From Kordia sp965283645 (GTDB taxonomy: Bacteria > Bacteroidota > Bacteroidia > Flavobacteriales > Flavobacteriaceae), in NCBI RefSeq assembly GCF_965283645.1, contig NZ_CBDIPG010000001.1, positions 1,550,001 to 1,614,000 of the forward strand: 64,000 bases of DNA. The letters run 5' to 3'. This document shows positions 51,966-59,876 of this stretch, one piece after another. The position numbers were made by a program, and so were the translations under genes. Each line of letters opens with the position of its first letter. The first letter of the stretch is position 1. The notes below the pieces were generated by a model. The model saw nothing but the letters and a program-made list of their open reading frames with translations, did not search any database and was not told the origin of the DNA.

Positions 51966-52178
51966 ATGAAAAAAAGAAATTTAAAATCTTTAAGCCTTAA
52001 CAAAAAATCTATTTCAGACTTGAATCCTCAAAAAATTAATGGAGGTAATCTTGAAGGAGAAAGTTGGGCACGATGTAGTGAAGTGATGTCATGCATTACT
52101 TATACACAAAACAATGAAACATGTGGATCATGTTTGAGCATACATTTATGTATAAGCGTACAAATTTGCACAGAATAG
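51966..52178 (+). CDS. Class I lanthipeptide-type precursor
   Basis: This 70-residue peptide has the leader 'MKKRNLKSLSLNKKSISDL' and the double-Gly site 'QKINGG' (25-26), the most typical leader in this array. The core has six Cys and several Ser/Thr ('CSEVMSCITYTQNNETCGSC'), suited to thioether ring formation. It is followed by a UUCG-loop terminator. Confidence 0.82.
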   Translation: MKKRNLKSLSLNKKSISDLNPQKINGGNLEGESWARCSEVMSCITYTQNNETCGSCLSIHLCISVQICTE

Positions 52179-52223
52179 TAATGTAGATACTAGAAGTTTT
52201 ATAGCATTCAATGTTTTTAAAAC

Positions 52224-52247
52224 TGAACTTCGGTTCGCTTTTTTTTT
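52224..52247 (+). terminator. UUCG-loop terminator 3
   Basis: TGAAC-TTCG-GTTCG(C) followed by nine T. It shares the apical stem of terminators 1 and 2, but the outer GC pair is lost. Confidence 0.85.
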
Positions 52248-52272
52248 GATTTCATGCACATTCATTGACAGG

Positions 52273-52291
52273 TATTACGGCTTTACCGTAA
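52273..52291 (+). promoter_or_regulatory. Shared precursor motif, copy C (best dyad)
   Basis: TTACGG-CTTTA-CCGTAA is a perfect six-base dyad 50 bp before the start at 52342. Confidence 0.65.
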
Positions 52292-52341
52292 GTATATGAT
52301 GATTTATTTTTATAATTTTAGTTGAACCAAAAATATAAATT

Positions 52342-52509
52342 ATGAAAAAAAGAAATATTACATCGTTAGATTTAAACAAAAAATCGATCTCTTTACTAAC
52401 CTATGAAAAAGTAAAAGGAGCTGGTTTTTCTGATGGTCCTTCTTGTTTCTGCAAAACTGCTGCTGCCTATACGATAGGAGATAATTGCCAGCTCTGTCAA
52501 TCTTCGTAA
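52342..52509 (+). CDS. Short class I lanthipeptide-type precursor
   Basis: I translated this 55-codon gene by hand. The leader 'MKKRNITSLDLNKKSISLL' is followed by 'KVKGAG' in place of the double Gly. The core is 'FSDGPSCFCKTAAAYTIGDN' and then 'CQLCQSS', with two CxC/CxxC-type pairs. It has its own upstream dyad motif and its own UUCG-loop terminator. Confidence 0.8.
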   Translation: MKKRNITSLDLNKKSISLLTYEKVKGAGFSDGPSCFCKTAAAYTIGDNCQLCQSS

Positions 52510-52527
52510 TAAAATAAAATTTCTACA

Positions 52528-52552
52528 ACGCTCTTCGGAGCGTTTTTTTTTT
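52528..52552 (+). terminator. UUCG-loop terminator 4
   Basis: ACGCTC-TTCG-GAGCGT followed by ten T, ~20 bp after the precursor stop. Confidence 0.92.
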
Positions 52553-52570
52553 ATAAACCATCAAGCTATT

Positions 52571-52588
52571 TTCACGGTCTTACCATAC
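52571..52588 (+). promoter_or_regulatory. Shared precursor motif, copy D
   Basis: TTCACGGTCTTACCATAC, 52 bp before the degenerate precursor start at 52641. Confidence 0.5.
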
Positions 52589-52640
52589 TTTAGTAATAAT
52601 TTATTTTCATGTTTTATTATATAAATCAGCACTTTATATC

Positions 52641-52691
52641 ATGAAAAAGAAAAACCTAAAATCATTACACTTATCTTCAAGAATTCGATGA
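52641..52691 (+). pseudogene. Degenerate lanthipeptide-type precursor (leader only)
   Basis: ATG is followed by 15 codons encoding MKKKNLKSLHLSSRIR and then TGA. The first eleven residues match the leader of the neighbouring genes, after which frame and similarity are lost. The upstream motif is kept, so this is a decayed member of the array, not chance. Confidence 0.75.
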
Positions 52692-52746
52692 AATTCATAA
52701 GTTTTAGACAACCTTTTTTATGCTTTCAAAAACTCTTATAATTTTG

Positions 52747-52767
52747 TTAAGTAAGGTCTTAGCATAC
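52747..52767 (+). promoter_or_regulatory. Shared precursor motif, copy E
   Basis: TTAAGTAAGGTCTTAGCATA and one more base (C), 49 bp before the start at 52817. The left half equals copy A and the right half equals copy D. Confidence 0.55.
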
Positions 52768-52816
52768 TTGCTTTGCAATTGGTTTTGGTAATTTGTATGT
52801 ATTAAAAAATTAAATT

Positions 52817-52999
52817 ATGAAAAAGAAAAATCTAAAATCACTACGAATTAACAAGAAATCTATTTCTAATTTCAACGCTATTTCAGCATCAGGCGGAAGT
52901 GGAATTGTATGTAATGCTGAAACTAATATTATCTGCCCAGAACCCGCAGAAACTGTCGGTTGTGGTGTAGAAAGTTTTTGGTCATATTGTCCTTGCTAG
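52817..52999 (+). CDS. Class I lanthipeptide-type precursor, last of the array
   Basis: This 60-residue peptide has the leader 'MKKKNLKSLRINKKSISNF' and 'SASGGSG' as the Gly site. The core has five Cys and ends 'SYCPC'. It converges on the T9SS FG-GAP gene across a long hairpin. Confidence 0.8.
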   Translation: MKKKNLKSLRINKKSISNFNAISASGGSGIVCNAETNIICPEPAETVGCGVESFWSYCPC

Positions 53000-53152
53000 G
53001 TCAATTCTCATCAAAGACTTAAATTGTTGATATTCTAAAAAAAGGAAATAGTAGATTTTGACTTTTTGTATGACTACAACAATCATTGTAAGACTAGAAA
53101 TAACTGTAATCACATTTTTACGAATACTTGTTTTTGTAAATGCGAAGTTGTG

Positions 53153-53217
53153 AAGTAGTTTATAAAAAACAAAGGAACCCACGTTCACTTTGTTTTCATG
53201 TTTACAAACTACTTTTT
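53153..53217. terminator. Long hairpin between convergent genes
   Basis: AAGTAGTTT pairs with AAACTACTT, and an inner AAAACAAAG pairs with CTTTGTTTT. A-run and T-run on the two sides make a bidirectional terminator for the precursor at 52817 (plus) and the gene at 53209 (minus), whose stop it overlaps. Confidence 0.65.
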
Positions 53218-55734
53218 AATAAGCTTATACGTGTATTTTCCTTTTACTGTTTCTATGGAAATAAAATAGATTCCTGCTTTGTACGTATTCATTTCTACTT
53301 GAAAATCTTTGCGTACACCGTTAAAATCTATTTCTTTCATTCGTTTTCCATGACTATTGTATACGAAAACTTTAGTTACAAATTCTGAACCTCGAACAGA
53401 TACTACATTTTCTGTAGGATTAGGATATAGTGAAAAAATCTCGTTGGCAAACGCTTCAACCGATAGCAACTGTATAACTTCTGTAGTAACTGTATTTGTG
53501 ATTATTGGAAGATTGAAATCAAAGAATATAGCAGCTTTGTTACTTATAACATCACCTATAGCTATATTAGTTTTTGGTTTTATTCTATACGTGATAAATC
53601 CGTGTGAGTTGGGTTCATCGCTTGTACTGTCTGGTAAGTTAATATTGTCAAAAATAAATTTTAATTCGTTACCATCCGTAATTTTTACATGTCCAGTATG
53701 ACTCAGACTTTCCAATTGAAACGTGGACCAATCAAGATTAGCATCTAACTCATTGTTTACAGATACATTGATGGCAGAAGCCGTTCCTGTATTTTGAAAA
53801 CGTATCGTATAGTGTAAAAATTTATCTGAATCTTCCAGTAAAATTTCTGTTCCTTCCAACACATTGATATCGTTAGGATCATAGGAACCTATGAGTGTTT
53901 GATTGATTGTAAACACATTATTTGTAGCTGTGACATCACCTGTAACAGGATTTACTATAGTCGTTGCCGAAAGTGTTTCTCCGATGTTATTAACTGGTGG
54001 TGCAAGCACATTGAATTCCAAATTGATAGTTCGAATTTCAAACGGATTCAAATCCACATAATTGAACGTTATGGTGTTTGATGTTTGTACATCAATTGTT
54101 TGAGACGCATTTAAGAACTGTATTTTTGAATCATCGTATTGAAAAGAAACGCTTCCACTTTGTTGCGTTGTGCCCTCATTTTTATAAACAATTTCGTAAG
54201 TTGTATCAAATCCAGGACGTGGATCATCAATATTTGGATAAACCGCAACAGATAGATCGGTTAGTAATGAATTTGGTGTGAGGCAAAAATCAGCTGTAGC
54301 AGTAGCTCCAAAACCTGTAAGCGTATTTGTATGTATGTTTGGCACCACTGAATAATTTGAAGATATTGTGGATTGTATCGTCGTCGTAAAAACTCCTTCA
54401 CTTACTGGAATTGTATAACTTCCATCTGCTAGTGGATAAGTAGCATATGTATTAATTCCATTGTCTGCAACCACAATAACATTTGAAATATCTATGTCAT
54501 TGATTCCACATCCGTTGGCATCAATATCTAAAGAAACATTTCCGTTAATTTCATTGGGTAGCCTTCCTACATTTTTATACCACAAAATTTGATTAGTACT
54601 CTCTACTGCAAGAATAACGTCTAATGCGCCATCATTATTTAAGTCGATCACATCAATAAACAAAGATGAATCTGAAATAAACAAAGATGAATCTGAAATT
54701 CCTGTAGCTATAATGTGTAATGCAGTAAAGTTACCACTTCCGTCATTTTCTAACCAGGAAACAGTGGTGTAATTATCAGTAGTTCGACTTCGGAATATGA
54801 TATCGTTATCTCCATCTGCGTCTAAATCTTCAATAGCTACGACACGATAGTTGGAATTATTATCAGTGTTAACATTAGCAAAAATCCAATTCCAATTAGT
54901 GTCAAAATTAGCGACACCATCTAAATTTTCAAACCAAACGAGTCCAGCTAACACGTCTTTATCATTATCGGCATCCATATCGGCTATAACAATGTTTGTA
55001 GTAGTAGCATTGTCAAAGAGTACAACACGTGAATTGTTATATTGCCCTAAACCATCTTCATTACGAAGAAAAGCAATTTCTCTTTCATCTGGTTGGAATG
55101 CAGTGGAAAAAGATTTAGAATATGCTATATCCAAATTACCATCGCCATCTATGTCTGCAATCGAAAAAAATTGTGTTGCATAGCTTCTAAGAGTACTAGT
55201 CCCAAAAGTACCTAGTCCATCTGTATTTTTAACCACCGATAGACCAGAATAAAACCCCATACTAATTTCTGAAAAAACGACGTCTAAGTCATTATCATTA
55301 TCGACATCATGTAGTGAAAAATCATATAAGTCTCCATAAGCGATTGGTTGCGCACTTGCAAAATTTAAATTTCCATCTAAATTTTCATACCAATAAATAG
55401 TAAGTCTATGCCCAAAAGCAATATCCATATCATTATCTCCATCAATATCAGCTATTCTTAGTATAGGAATGTTAGTTTCAGTGAAATTAAAAAGCGTTGT
55501 AGGCAAACCAAAGTTTTCAGTCCCGTCATTTTCATACCAAACAACGGCGTTATCATTTTGAGAAAAACCAACAATATCTATGTCACCGTCTACATCTAAG
55601 TCAGCGTGTACTAGAGCTACAGGTAAACTTCCTGTTGTTCCATTATCGGACAGCATGTGTATTTCAAAATCAACTTGTGCGTGTATACTGTGACTAATTA
55701 GTAGTATAGATAGTAATGAGAAAATCTTTTTCAT
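53209..55734 (-). CDS. Secreted FG-GAP repeat protein with T9SS sorting domain
   Basis: This 841-residue protein has a signal peptide ('IFSLLSILLISHSIHAQ'). At least seven FG-GAP/VCBS motifs lie in ~1-390 ('DLDVDGDIDIVG', 'DIDGDNDMDIAFG', 'DLDADGDNDIIF', 'DLNNDGALDVILA'), likely forming a beta-propeller with calcium sites. A DUF11-like/DUF7619-like Ig-type region follows ('SYDPNDINVLEG', 'DKFLHYTIRFQNTGTASAINV'), then the type A sorting domain ('FSLYPNPTENVVSVRG ... AGIYFISIETVKGKYTYKLIKK'). It is exported by the type IX system; adhesion or degradation is possible. Confidence 0.92.
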   Translation of the reverse strand: MKKIFSLLSILLISHSIHAQVDFEIHMLSDNGTTGSLPVALVHADLDVDGDIDIVGFSQNDNAVVWYENDGTENFGLPTTLFNFTETNIPILRIADIDGDNDMDIAFGHRLTIYWYENLDGNLNFASAQPIAYGDLYDFSLHDVDNDNDLDVVFSEISMGFYSGLSVVKNTDGLGTFGTSTLRSYATQFFSIADIDGDGNLDIAYSKSFSTAFQPDEREIAFLRNEDGLGQYNNSRVVLFDNATTTNIVIADMDADNDKDVLAGLVWFENLDGVANFDTNWNWIFANVNTDNNSNYRVVAIEDLDADGDNDIIFRSRTTDNYTTVSWLENDGSGNFTALHIIATGISDSSLFISDSSLFIDVIDLNNDGALDVILAVESTNQILWYKNVGRLPNEINGNVSLDIDANGCGINDIDISNVIVVADNGINTYATYPLADGSYTIPVSEGVFTTTIQSTISSNYSVVPNIHTNTLTGFGATATADFCLTPNSLLTDLSVAVYPNIDDPRPGFDTTYEIVYKNEGTTQQSGSVSFQYDDSKIQFLNASQTIDVQTSNTITFNYVDLNPFEIRTINLEFNVLAPPVNNIGETLSATTIVNPVTGDVTATNNVFTINQTLIGSYDPNDINVLEGTEILLEDSDKFLHYTIRFQNTGTASAINVSVNNELDANLDWSTFQLESLSHTGHVKITDGNELKFIFDNINLPDSTSDEPNSHGFITYRIKPKTNIAIGDVISNKAAIFFDFNLPIITNTVTTEVIQLLSVEAFANEIFSLYPNPTENVVSVRGSEFVTKVFVYNSHGKRMKEIDFNGVRKDFQVEMNTYKAGIYFISIETVKGKYTYKLIKK

Positions 55735-56040
55735 TTTTAAATTTACGAAAAAACAGTTGATTTTAAAAACCTAGTGTTATGAAATTAAAGTGATTTGGTG
55801 TGAGCTCTGAAAAACAGACTTTTAAGAAATTAAAAAGTCATTCAATTTCTTGAATGACTTTTTCCTCAACCAACCTAATAACTGATATCCCACCTTCAGC
55901 TATGAAAAAATTGTGTGAAATCATTGTCTGATCTCTGATTCAAATATAGGGCTGGTTTGTCTTAATTTGTTCTTAATTGAATCTTAAAACTTGATTAAAG
56001 TTTTCACATAAAAACGTTAATTTTTAAGATATGATTCACA
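55735..56040. other. 306 bp intergenic region
   Basis: It contains the terminator at 55832-55863 and otherwise no ORF or repeat that I can see. It should hold the promoter of the FG-GAP gene. Confidence 0.5.
55832..55863 (-). terminator. Rho-independent terminator of the outer-membrane barrel gene
   Basis: AAAAAGTCATTCAA-TTTC-TTGAATGACTTTTT is a near-perfect palindrome ~180 bp after the gene at 56041 on the minus strand; it is symmetrical and may work both ways. Confidence 0.75.
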
Positions 56041-56577
56041 TTAGAATCTAAAACCAACTCCGAAACGCAATGTTCTAAGCGCTTCAGATGAACCACTTCT
56101 TACATTTACCTGTTTAGTAAAGCTATGACTGTATCTTCCTTCCAAGAAAAAACGCTTAGAAATATTGTATTGCACACCAATTTCAGCAGAAATTCCTAAA
56201 GGTTTAAATTGAAACAAATCATTAGATTCATTAATTAAAAAATCAAGTTTTGGGCCTGCAAATAAGCTAAATTTATCTGATATTTTATACTTTAATAATA
56301 TAGGAACTTCTATAAAATCATAACTATCAGTAAAAGTTGAAAAGAGTAATTCATTTTGAATACTAAAATTTTCAGACAATGATGTTTCTAAAAATAATCC
56401 TGCGTAAAATTCGACTCCTGTAAAGCTATCATTAAACTGATTCCCAAAATGATTCCCACTCAAACCAACTTTAAAACCGAATGTAGTTTGTTTTCCTACA
56501 GGTTTTGTGATTTCTTGTGCATTAGTTATGCAAATACACACAAAACAAAATAGTGTAATTAGTAATTGTTTTTTCAT
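56041..56577 (-). CDS. Outer-membrane beta-barrel protein, PorT-like
   Basis: The protein has 178 residues from the ATG at 56577, chosen because the signal peptide follows ('MKKQLLITLFCFVCICITNAQ'). Alternating strands such as 'FGFKVGLSGNHFGNQF', 'FYAGLFLETSLSENFSIQNELLFS' and 'LFAGPKLDFLINE', and the final aromatic 'LRFGVGFRF', are typical of the OMP_b-brl_2 (PorT) group. The role is unknown; single gene. Confidence 0.88.
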   Translation of the reverse strand: MKKQLLITLFCFVCICITNAQEITKPVGKQTTFGFKVGLSGNHFGNQFNDSFTGVEFYAGLFLETSLSENFSIQNELLFSTFTDSYDFIEVPILLKYKISDKFSLFAGPKLDFLINESNDLFQFKPLGISAEIGVQYNISKRFFLEGRYSHSFTKQVNVRSGSSEALRTLRFGVGFRF

Positions 56578-56697
56578 TATAAATTTTTTAAAATTAATGA
56601 CCAAATCTAATGGCAACTACTGTTAAAAAATCACAAGTAAATTGTAAATGAAGATTAAATATTTCAGAATTAAGTATTAATTTTTAAGAGTTTTGGG

Positions 56698-57420
56698 CTA
56701 TTTTGGGATTATATCGCAGTACCAAAATGCTGTGTCCCAAACTGAATCATCTGTAGCACAGCTATCTTCTTCTTTTTTTGAAGGTGTATATGTTTTTAAC
56801 ACTTTTTCGCCAATAGTAAATTCAATTGGTGATGAAAATATAGGTCCGTCATATACAAACGTGTGAAATTCGCCATTTTCACCACACGGATCAACAGTTG
56901 ATGGTAAATCGTTTAGGAAGCTTTCATCTACAATTCTACCCACAAAAGATGCATCTAGTAATTTAGCATTTACACAAACAGTAATCGCTTTAAAACCCAG
57001 TGCTAACATTTCTTTTAATAACGTTTTTGTATCTTGTTTCCACAAAGGAAATACGGCTGTAATTCCTACTTCACTTAGTTTTTCTTCACGATATTTTCGT
57101 AAATCTTCTAAAAAGATATCTCCGAATATTCCATATTTATAGCCAGCATCAACAAGTGAAGCAGTAGCTTTTTTCATGGTTTCATCGTAGCTTGCCATGG
57201 AAACTTCTGCAGGAAAGTATATTTTTTGTAATGGCAATTGTAAACGTTTTACCTGCGCATCTAACAAAGCTTCTCGCAATCCGTGCATAGAAACACGTTC
57301 GTAGTCTTTATTTACTGTTGTAACTAATTGTGTTACGTTGTATTCTTTATTTTTTAGAATATGATATAAAGCCAGTGAAGAATCTTTTCCTGTGCTCCAA
57401 TTAAAGTATGCTTTCTTCAT
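56698..57420 (-). CDS. ATP-PPase (diphthine-ammonia ligase-like) protein
   Basis: The protein has 240 residues from the ATG at 57420, where the PP-loop motif starts at once ('KKAYFNWSTGKDSSLALYHI'). 'GDIFLEDLRKYREEKL' and 'VDPCGENGEFHTFVYDGPIF' are signature motifs of the ATP_bind_4/DUF71 family. In eukaryotes this family amidates diphthine; in bacteria the substrate is unknown. It begins four bases after aroQ, in one operon. Confidence 0.88.
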   Translation of the reverse strand: MKKAYFNWSTGKDSSLALYHILKNKEYNVTQLVTTVNKDYERVSMHGLREALLDAQVKRLQLPLQKIYFPAEVSMASYDETMKKATASLVDAGYKYGIFGDIFLEDLRKYREEKLSEVGITAVFPLWKQDTKTLLKEMLALGFKAITVCVNAKLLDASFVGRIVDESFLNDLPSTVDPCGENGEFHTFVYDGPIFSSPIEFTIGEKVLKTYTPSKKEEDSCATDDSVWDTAFWYCDIIPK

Positions 57421-57424
57421 TAAT

Positions 57425-57841
57425 TTACGATAAGAAACTTTGAATTGCCAATTGATAACTTTGCATTCCAAAACCTAAGATAACACCTTTTGCATGCGCC
57501 GAAATATACGATTGATGCCTGAAGGCTTCTCTGCCAAATGTATTAGAAATATGAACTTCTACAACTGGCGTTTTGATGGCTTTAATTGCGTCTCCAATTC
57601 CAATAGATGTATGTGTATATGCGCCAGCATTTAAGATAATTCCATCAGAATCAAAACCAACTTCTTGTAATTTACTAATCAATTCGCCTTCTATATTTGA
57701 TTGATAGTAGCTAAGCTTGCTATTCGGAAACTGCTTTTGCAACGCTTCAAAATAGTCTTCAAACGTAGCACTACCATAAATTTCTGGTTCACGTTTTCCG
57801 AGTAAATTTAAGTTGGGTCCATTAATAATAATGATGTTCAT
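57425..57841 (-). CDS. aroQ: 3-dehydroquinate dehydratase, type II
   Basis: The protein has 138 residues from the ATG at 57841 (MNIIIINGPNLNLLGKREPEIYG), the usual length. The start motif carries the flexible-loop Arg and Tyr ('KREPEIYG'). 'ILNAGAYTHTSIGIGDAI' and 'VEVHISNTFGREAFRHQSYIS' contain the conserved Asn, His and Arg. It converts 3-dehydroquinate to 3-dehydroshikimate in aromatic amino-acid synthesis. Confidence 0.96.
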   Translation of the reverse strand: MNIIIINGPNLNLLGKREPEIYGSATFEDYFEALQKQFPNSKLSYYQSNIEGELISKLQEVGFDSDGIILNAGAYTHTSIGIGDAIKAIKTPVVEVHISNTFGREAFRHQSYISAHAKGVILGFGMQSYQLAIQSFLS

Positions 57842-57880
57842 GGCAATTGTTTTGGTAAAAGTAGGCAATTTTTAAGCATA

Positions 57881-57909
57881 AAAAAAGGAAGTCAAATTGA
57901 CTTCCTTTT
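57881..57909. terminator. Rho-independent terminator, symmetrical
   Basis: AAAAAAGGAAGTCAA-ATT-GACTTCCTTTTC. It lies 22 bp after the barrel gene at 57932 (minus strand) and just before the aroQ start. Confidence 0.85.
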
Positions 57910-57931
57910 CTAATTTTATGATGTGAGATTC

Positions 57932-58438
57932 TTATAATCCGAACTCCACTCCTAATCCGATTGTATCAAAACTTCCTCCATCTAGAGAAACTCCAGTATA
58001 CGATAAGTTAAGGTTTACTTTATCAGATACATTGTAACCAATTCTTGGTCTGTAGTAGAAACCACCATCGTTACCATCGTTAATCCCGATTGCGTACCCT
58101 ACGTCAGCTCCAATGTAAAAATCATTTGAAACATTGAAACGAGCAGCTCCTGCGATTGGAATAAATTGCGCATCTTCTACTTCTGCTGTAGCAGTAATTC
58201 CAGCGATAGTAACTGATTGCTCATCTCCGAAAGCATTAGTAAATCCAGTTGCAATACCAGCATCAAATTTTTCAGACACATTCCATAAGTAAGCTGCATC
58301 AAGACCAACACTAAATGTGTAAAAATCTCCAGCATCACCAATTGGTAAAGCTCCGTTTAATCCTACTTTAAATTCTTGTGCGTTTGATGTAAAAGCAAAT
58401 GCAAAAATTGCAACTACTCCTAAAATAATTTTTTTCAT
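57932..58438 (-). CDS. Small outer-membrane beta-barrel protein
   Basis: The protein has 168 residues from the ATG at 58438, with the signal peptide 'MKKIILGVVAIFAFAFTSNAQ'. Eight-strand barrel character is seen ('FKVGLNGALPIG', 'GAARFNVSNDFYIGADVGYAIG', 'RIGYNVSDKVNLNLSYTGVSL'), with a terminal Leu ('LGVEFGL'). It is of the OmpW/OMP_b-brl size class; the function is not predictable. Confidence 0.85.
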   Translation of the reverse strand: MKKIILGVVAIFAFAFTSNAQEFKVGLNGALPIGDAGDFYTFSVGLDAAYLWNVSEKFDAGIATGFTNAFGDEQSVTIAGITATAEVEDAQFIPIAGAARFNVSNDFYIGADVGYAIGINDGNDGGFYYRPRIGYNVSDKVNLNLSYTGVSLDGGSFDTIGLGVEFGL

Positions 58439-58605
58439 CTTAAATAGTTTTTTAATTAATTCAGTACAAAAGAAGTAATTTTTGTAATTTGACATACATT
58501 TGTTAACTAATTATTAACATAAATTGACGCAACCCTTTTTTTAACATTCTGATTATCAATTGTTTAATTTTTAACAAATTTCACTAAATTTATAAGATTT
58601 TTCCT

Positions 58606-59502
58606 ATGAAATGGGCGCATTCGCTAAAAGATTTCCAGCATTATTTAAAAATAGAACGTGGTTTATCTGACAACACTATTGTTAACTATTCTCACGATAT
58701 TGAAAAACTAATACGATTTTTAGACGAAAATGTCATTCCTCATTCACCACTCACTATTGATGAAGAAACGATACAGCAGTTTGTTTATGAAGTTGCTAAA
58801 ATTTTAAACGCTCGCTCACAAACACGCATTATTTCAGGTTTGAAAAGCTTTTTTAATTATTTAGTTTTTGAAGATTATAGAAAAGATAATCCTATGGAGC
58901 TAATTGAAACTCCAAAAATTGGAAGAAAGTTACCCGATACGTTAGCACTTAATGATATTGAAAAACTTATCAAAGCTATTGATTTGAGTAAAAATGAAGG
59001 GCACAGAAATAGAGCAATTATTGAAACTTTATATGGTTGTGGTGTACGTGTAAGCGAATTAGTAGGTTTAAAACTTTCCGATTTGTTTTTTGATGAAGGC
59101 TTCATCAGAGTCAACGGAAAAGGCGATAAACAACGTTTTGTACCAATTAGTGAGTTTACGCAGAAACATATTAATTTATATATTAATGGACAACGAAATA
59201 AAATTAAGCACATTCCTGAATTTAGTGATACCGTATTTTTAAATAGACGCGGAAAGCAACTCACACGTGTAATGATTTTTACGATTATAAAACGCTTAAC
59301 AGAGAAATCAGGATTGAAAAAGAAAATATCACCACATACATTTCGACATTCTTTTGCAACACATTTACTGGAAAATGGTGCCGATTTACGCGCCATCCAA
59401 CTCATGTTAGGTCATGAAAGCATTACAACTACTGAGGTTTACATGCATGTAGATCGTAGTCATTTGGCAAAAGTGATGGCAAAATATCATCCTAGAACAT
59501 AA
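58606..59502 (+). CDS. xerD: Tyrosine recombinase XerD/XerC type
   Basis: This 298-residue protein is the usual length. An N-terminal SAM-like core-binding domain ('FQHYLKIERGLSDNTIVNYSHDI') is followed by a catalytic domain with Arg in 'LYGCGVRVSELVGLKLSD', Lys in 'GKGDKQRFVPI', 'HTFRHSFATHLLENGADLRAIQLMLGH' (His, Arg, His) and the nucleophile Tyr in 'TTEVYMHVDRSHL'. It resolves chromosome dimers at dif. I call it XerD from its length and from Bacteroidota genomes commonly having a single such core gene; XerC is an alternative. Confidence 0.88.
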   Translation: MKWAHSLKDFQHYLKIERGLSDNTIVNYSHDIEKLIRFLDENVIPHSPLTIDEETIQQFVYEVAKILNARSQTRIISGLKSFFNYLVFEDYRKDNPMELIETPKIGRKLPDTLALNDIEKLIKAIDLSKNEGHRNRAIIETLYGCGVRVSELVGLKLSDLFFDEGFIRVNGKGDKQRFVPISEFTQKHINLYINGQRNKIKHIPEFSDTVFLNRRGKQLTRVMIFTIIKRLTEKSGLKKKISPHTFRHSFATHLLENGADLRAIQLMLGHESITTTEVYMHVDRSHLAKVMAKYHPRT

Positions 59503-59537
59503 AAAAAACAGAAACCGTTAACTGATTTCTGTTTTTT
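59503..59537 (+). terminator. Rho-independent terminator of the recombinase gene
   Basis: AAACAGAAA-CCGTTAACTGA-TTTCTGTTT plus further T, immediately after the stop; symmetrical, so it may also end the peptide gene on the minus strand. Confidence 0.85.
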
Positions 59538-59558
59538 GACTTTTCGTCTTTCTAGTAA

Positions 59559-59732
59559 TCAACATGTACTCCAACAGTCTTGAACTGATTTTTTTTCACC
59601 AACATATGTATTATTGCAATAACACATAAATGATGCGGCTAAGGAAGCTGTCATTTTTCCTCCTTGGGTTTCAATCTGTGCTGTTTTAGAAAGCATGTCT
59701 ACTCCTGTGAGATTTAAAATTTTCTTTAACAT
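59559..59732 (-). CDS. Double-glycine leader Cys-containing peptide precursor (second leader type)
   Basis: I translated this 57-codon gene by hand. The leader 'MLKKILNLTGVDMLSKTAQ' followed by 'IETQGG' matches the leaders at 51352 and 51628. The core has four Cys ('MCYCNN', 'DCWSTC'). A weak copy of the shared motif (TATGGCAAAACATTG on the minus strand, 59788-59803) lies ~55 bp upstream, the same spacing as in the main array. It is 6.5 kb from that array with housekeeping genes between. Confidence 0.78.
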   Translation of the reverse strand: MLKKILNLTGVDMLSKTAQIETQGGKMTASLAASFMCYCNNTYVGEKKSVQDCWSTC

Positions 59733-59806
59733 AACAGTACTTATTTAGGTTATACTAAAGATACCTATAAATAACAGCTATCTGTCAATGTTTTGCCATA
59801 AACTAC

Positions 59807-59849
59807 AAACGTGAATACCGTAAGTTATAACACTTCAATATTCACGTTT
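59807..59849. promoter_or_regulatory. Eleven-base inverted repeat between rny and the peptide gene
   Basis: AAACGTGAATA and TATTCACGTTT are separated by 21 bases that include CCGTAAG. It lies 75-117 bp before the peptide start and 28-70 bp after the rny stop. It could be an operator or an rny transcript end; the lack of a T-run argues against a simple terminator. Confidence 0.45.
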
Positions 59850-59876
59850 TGTAAATTTATATAAGTAAGCACGAAA

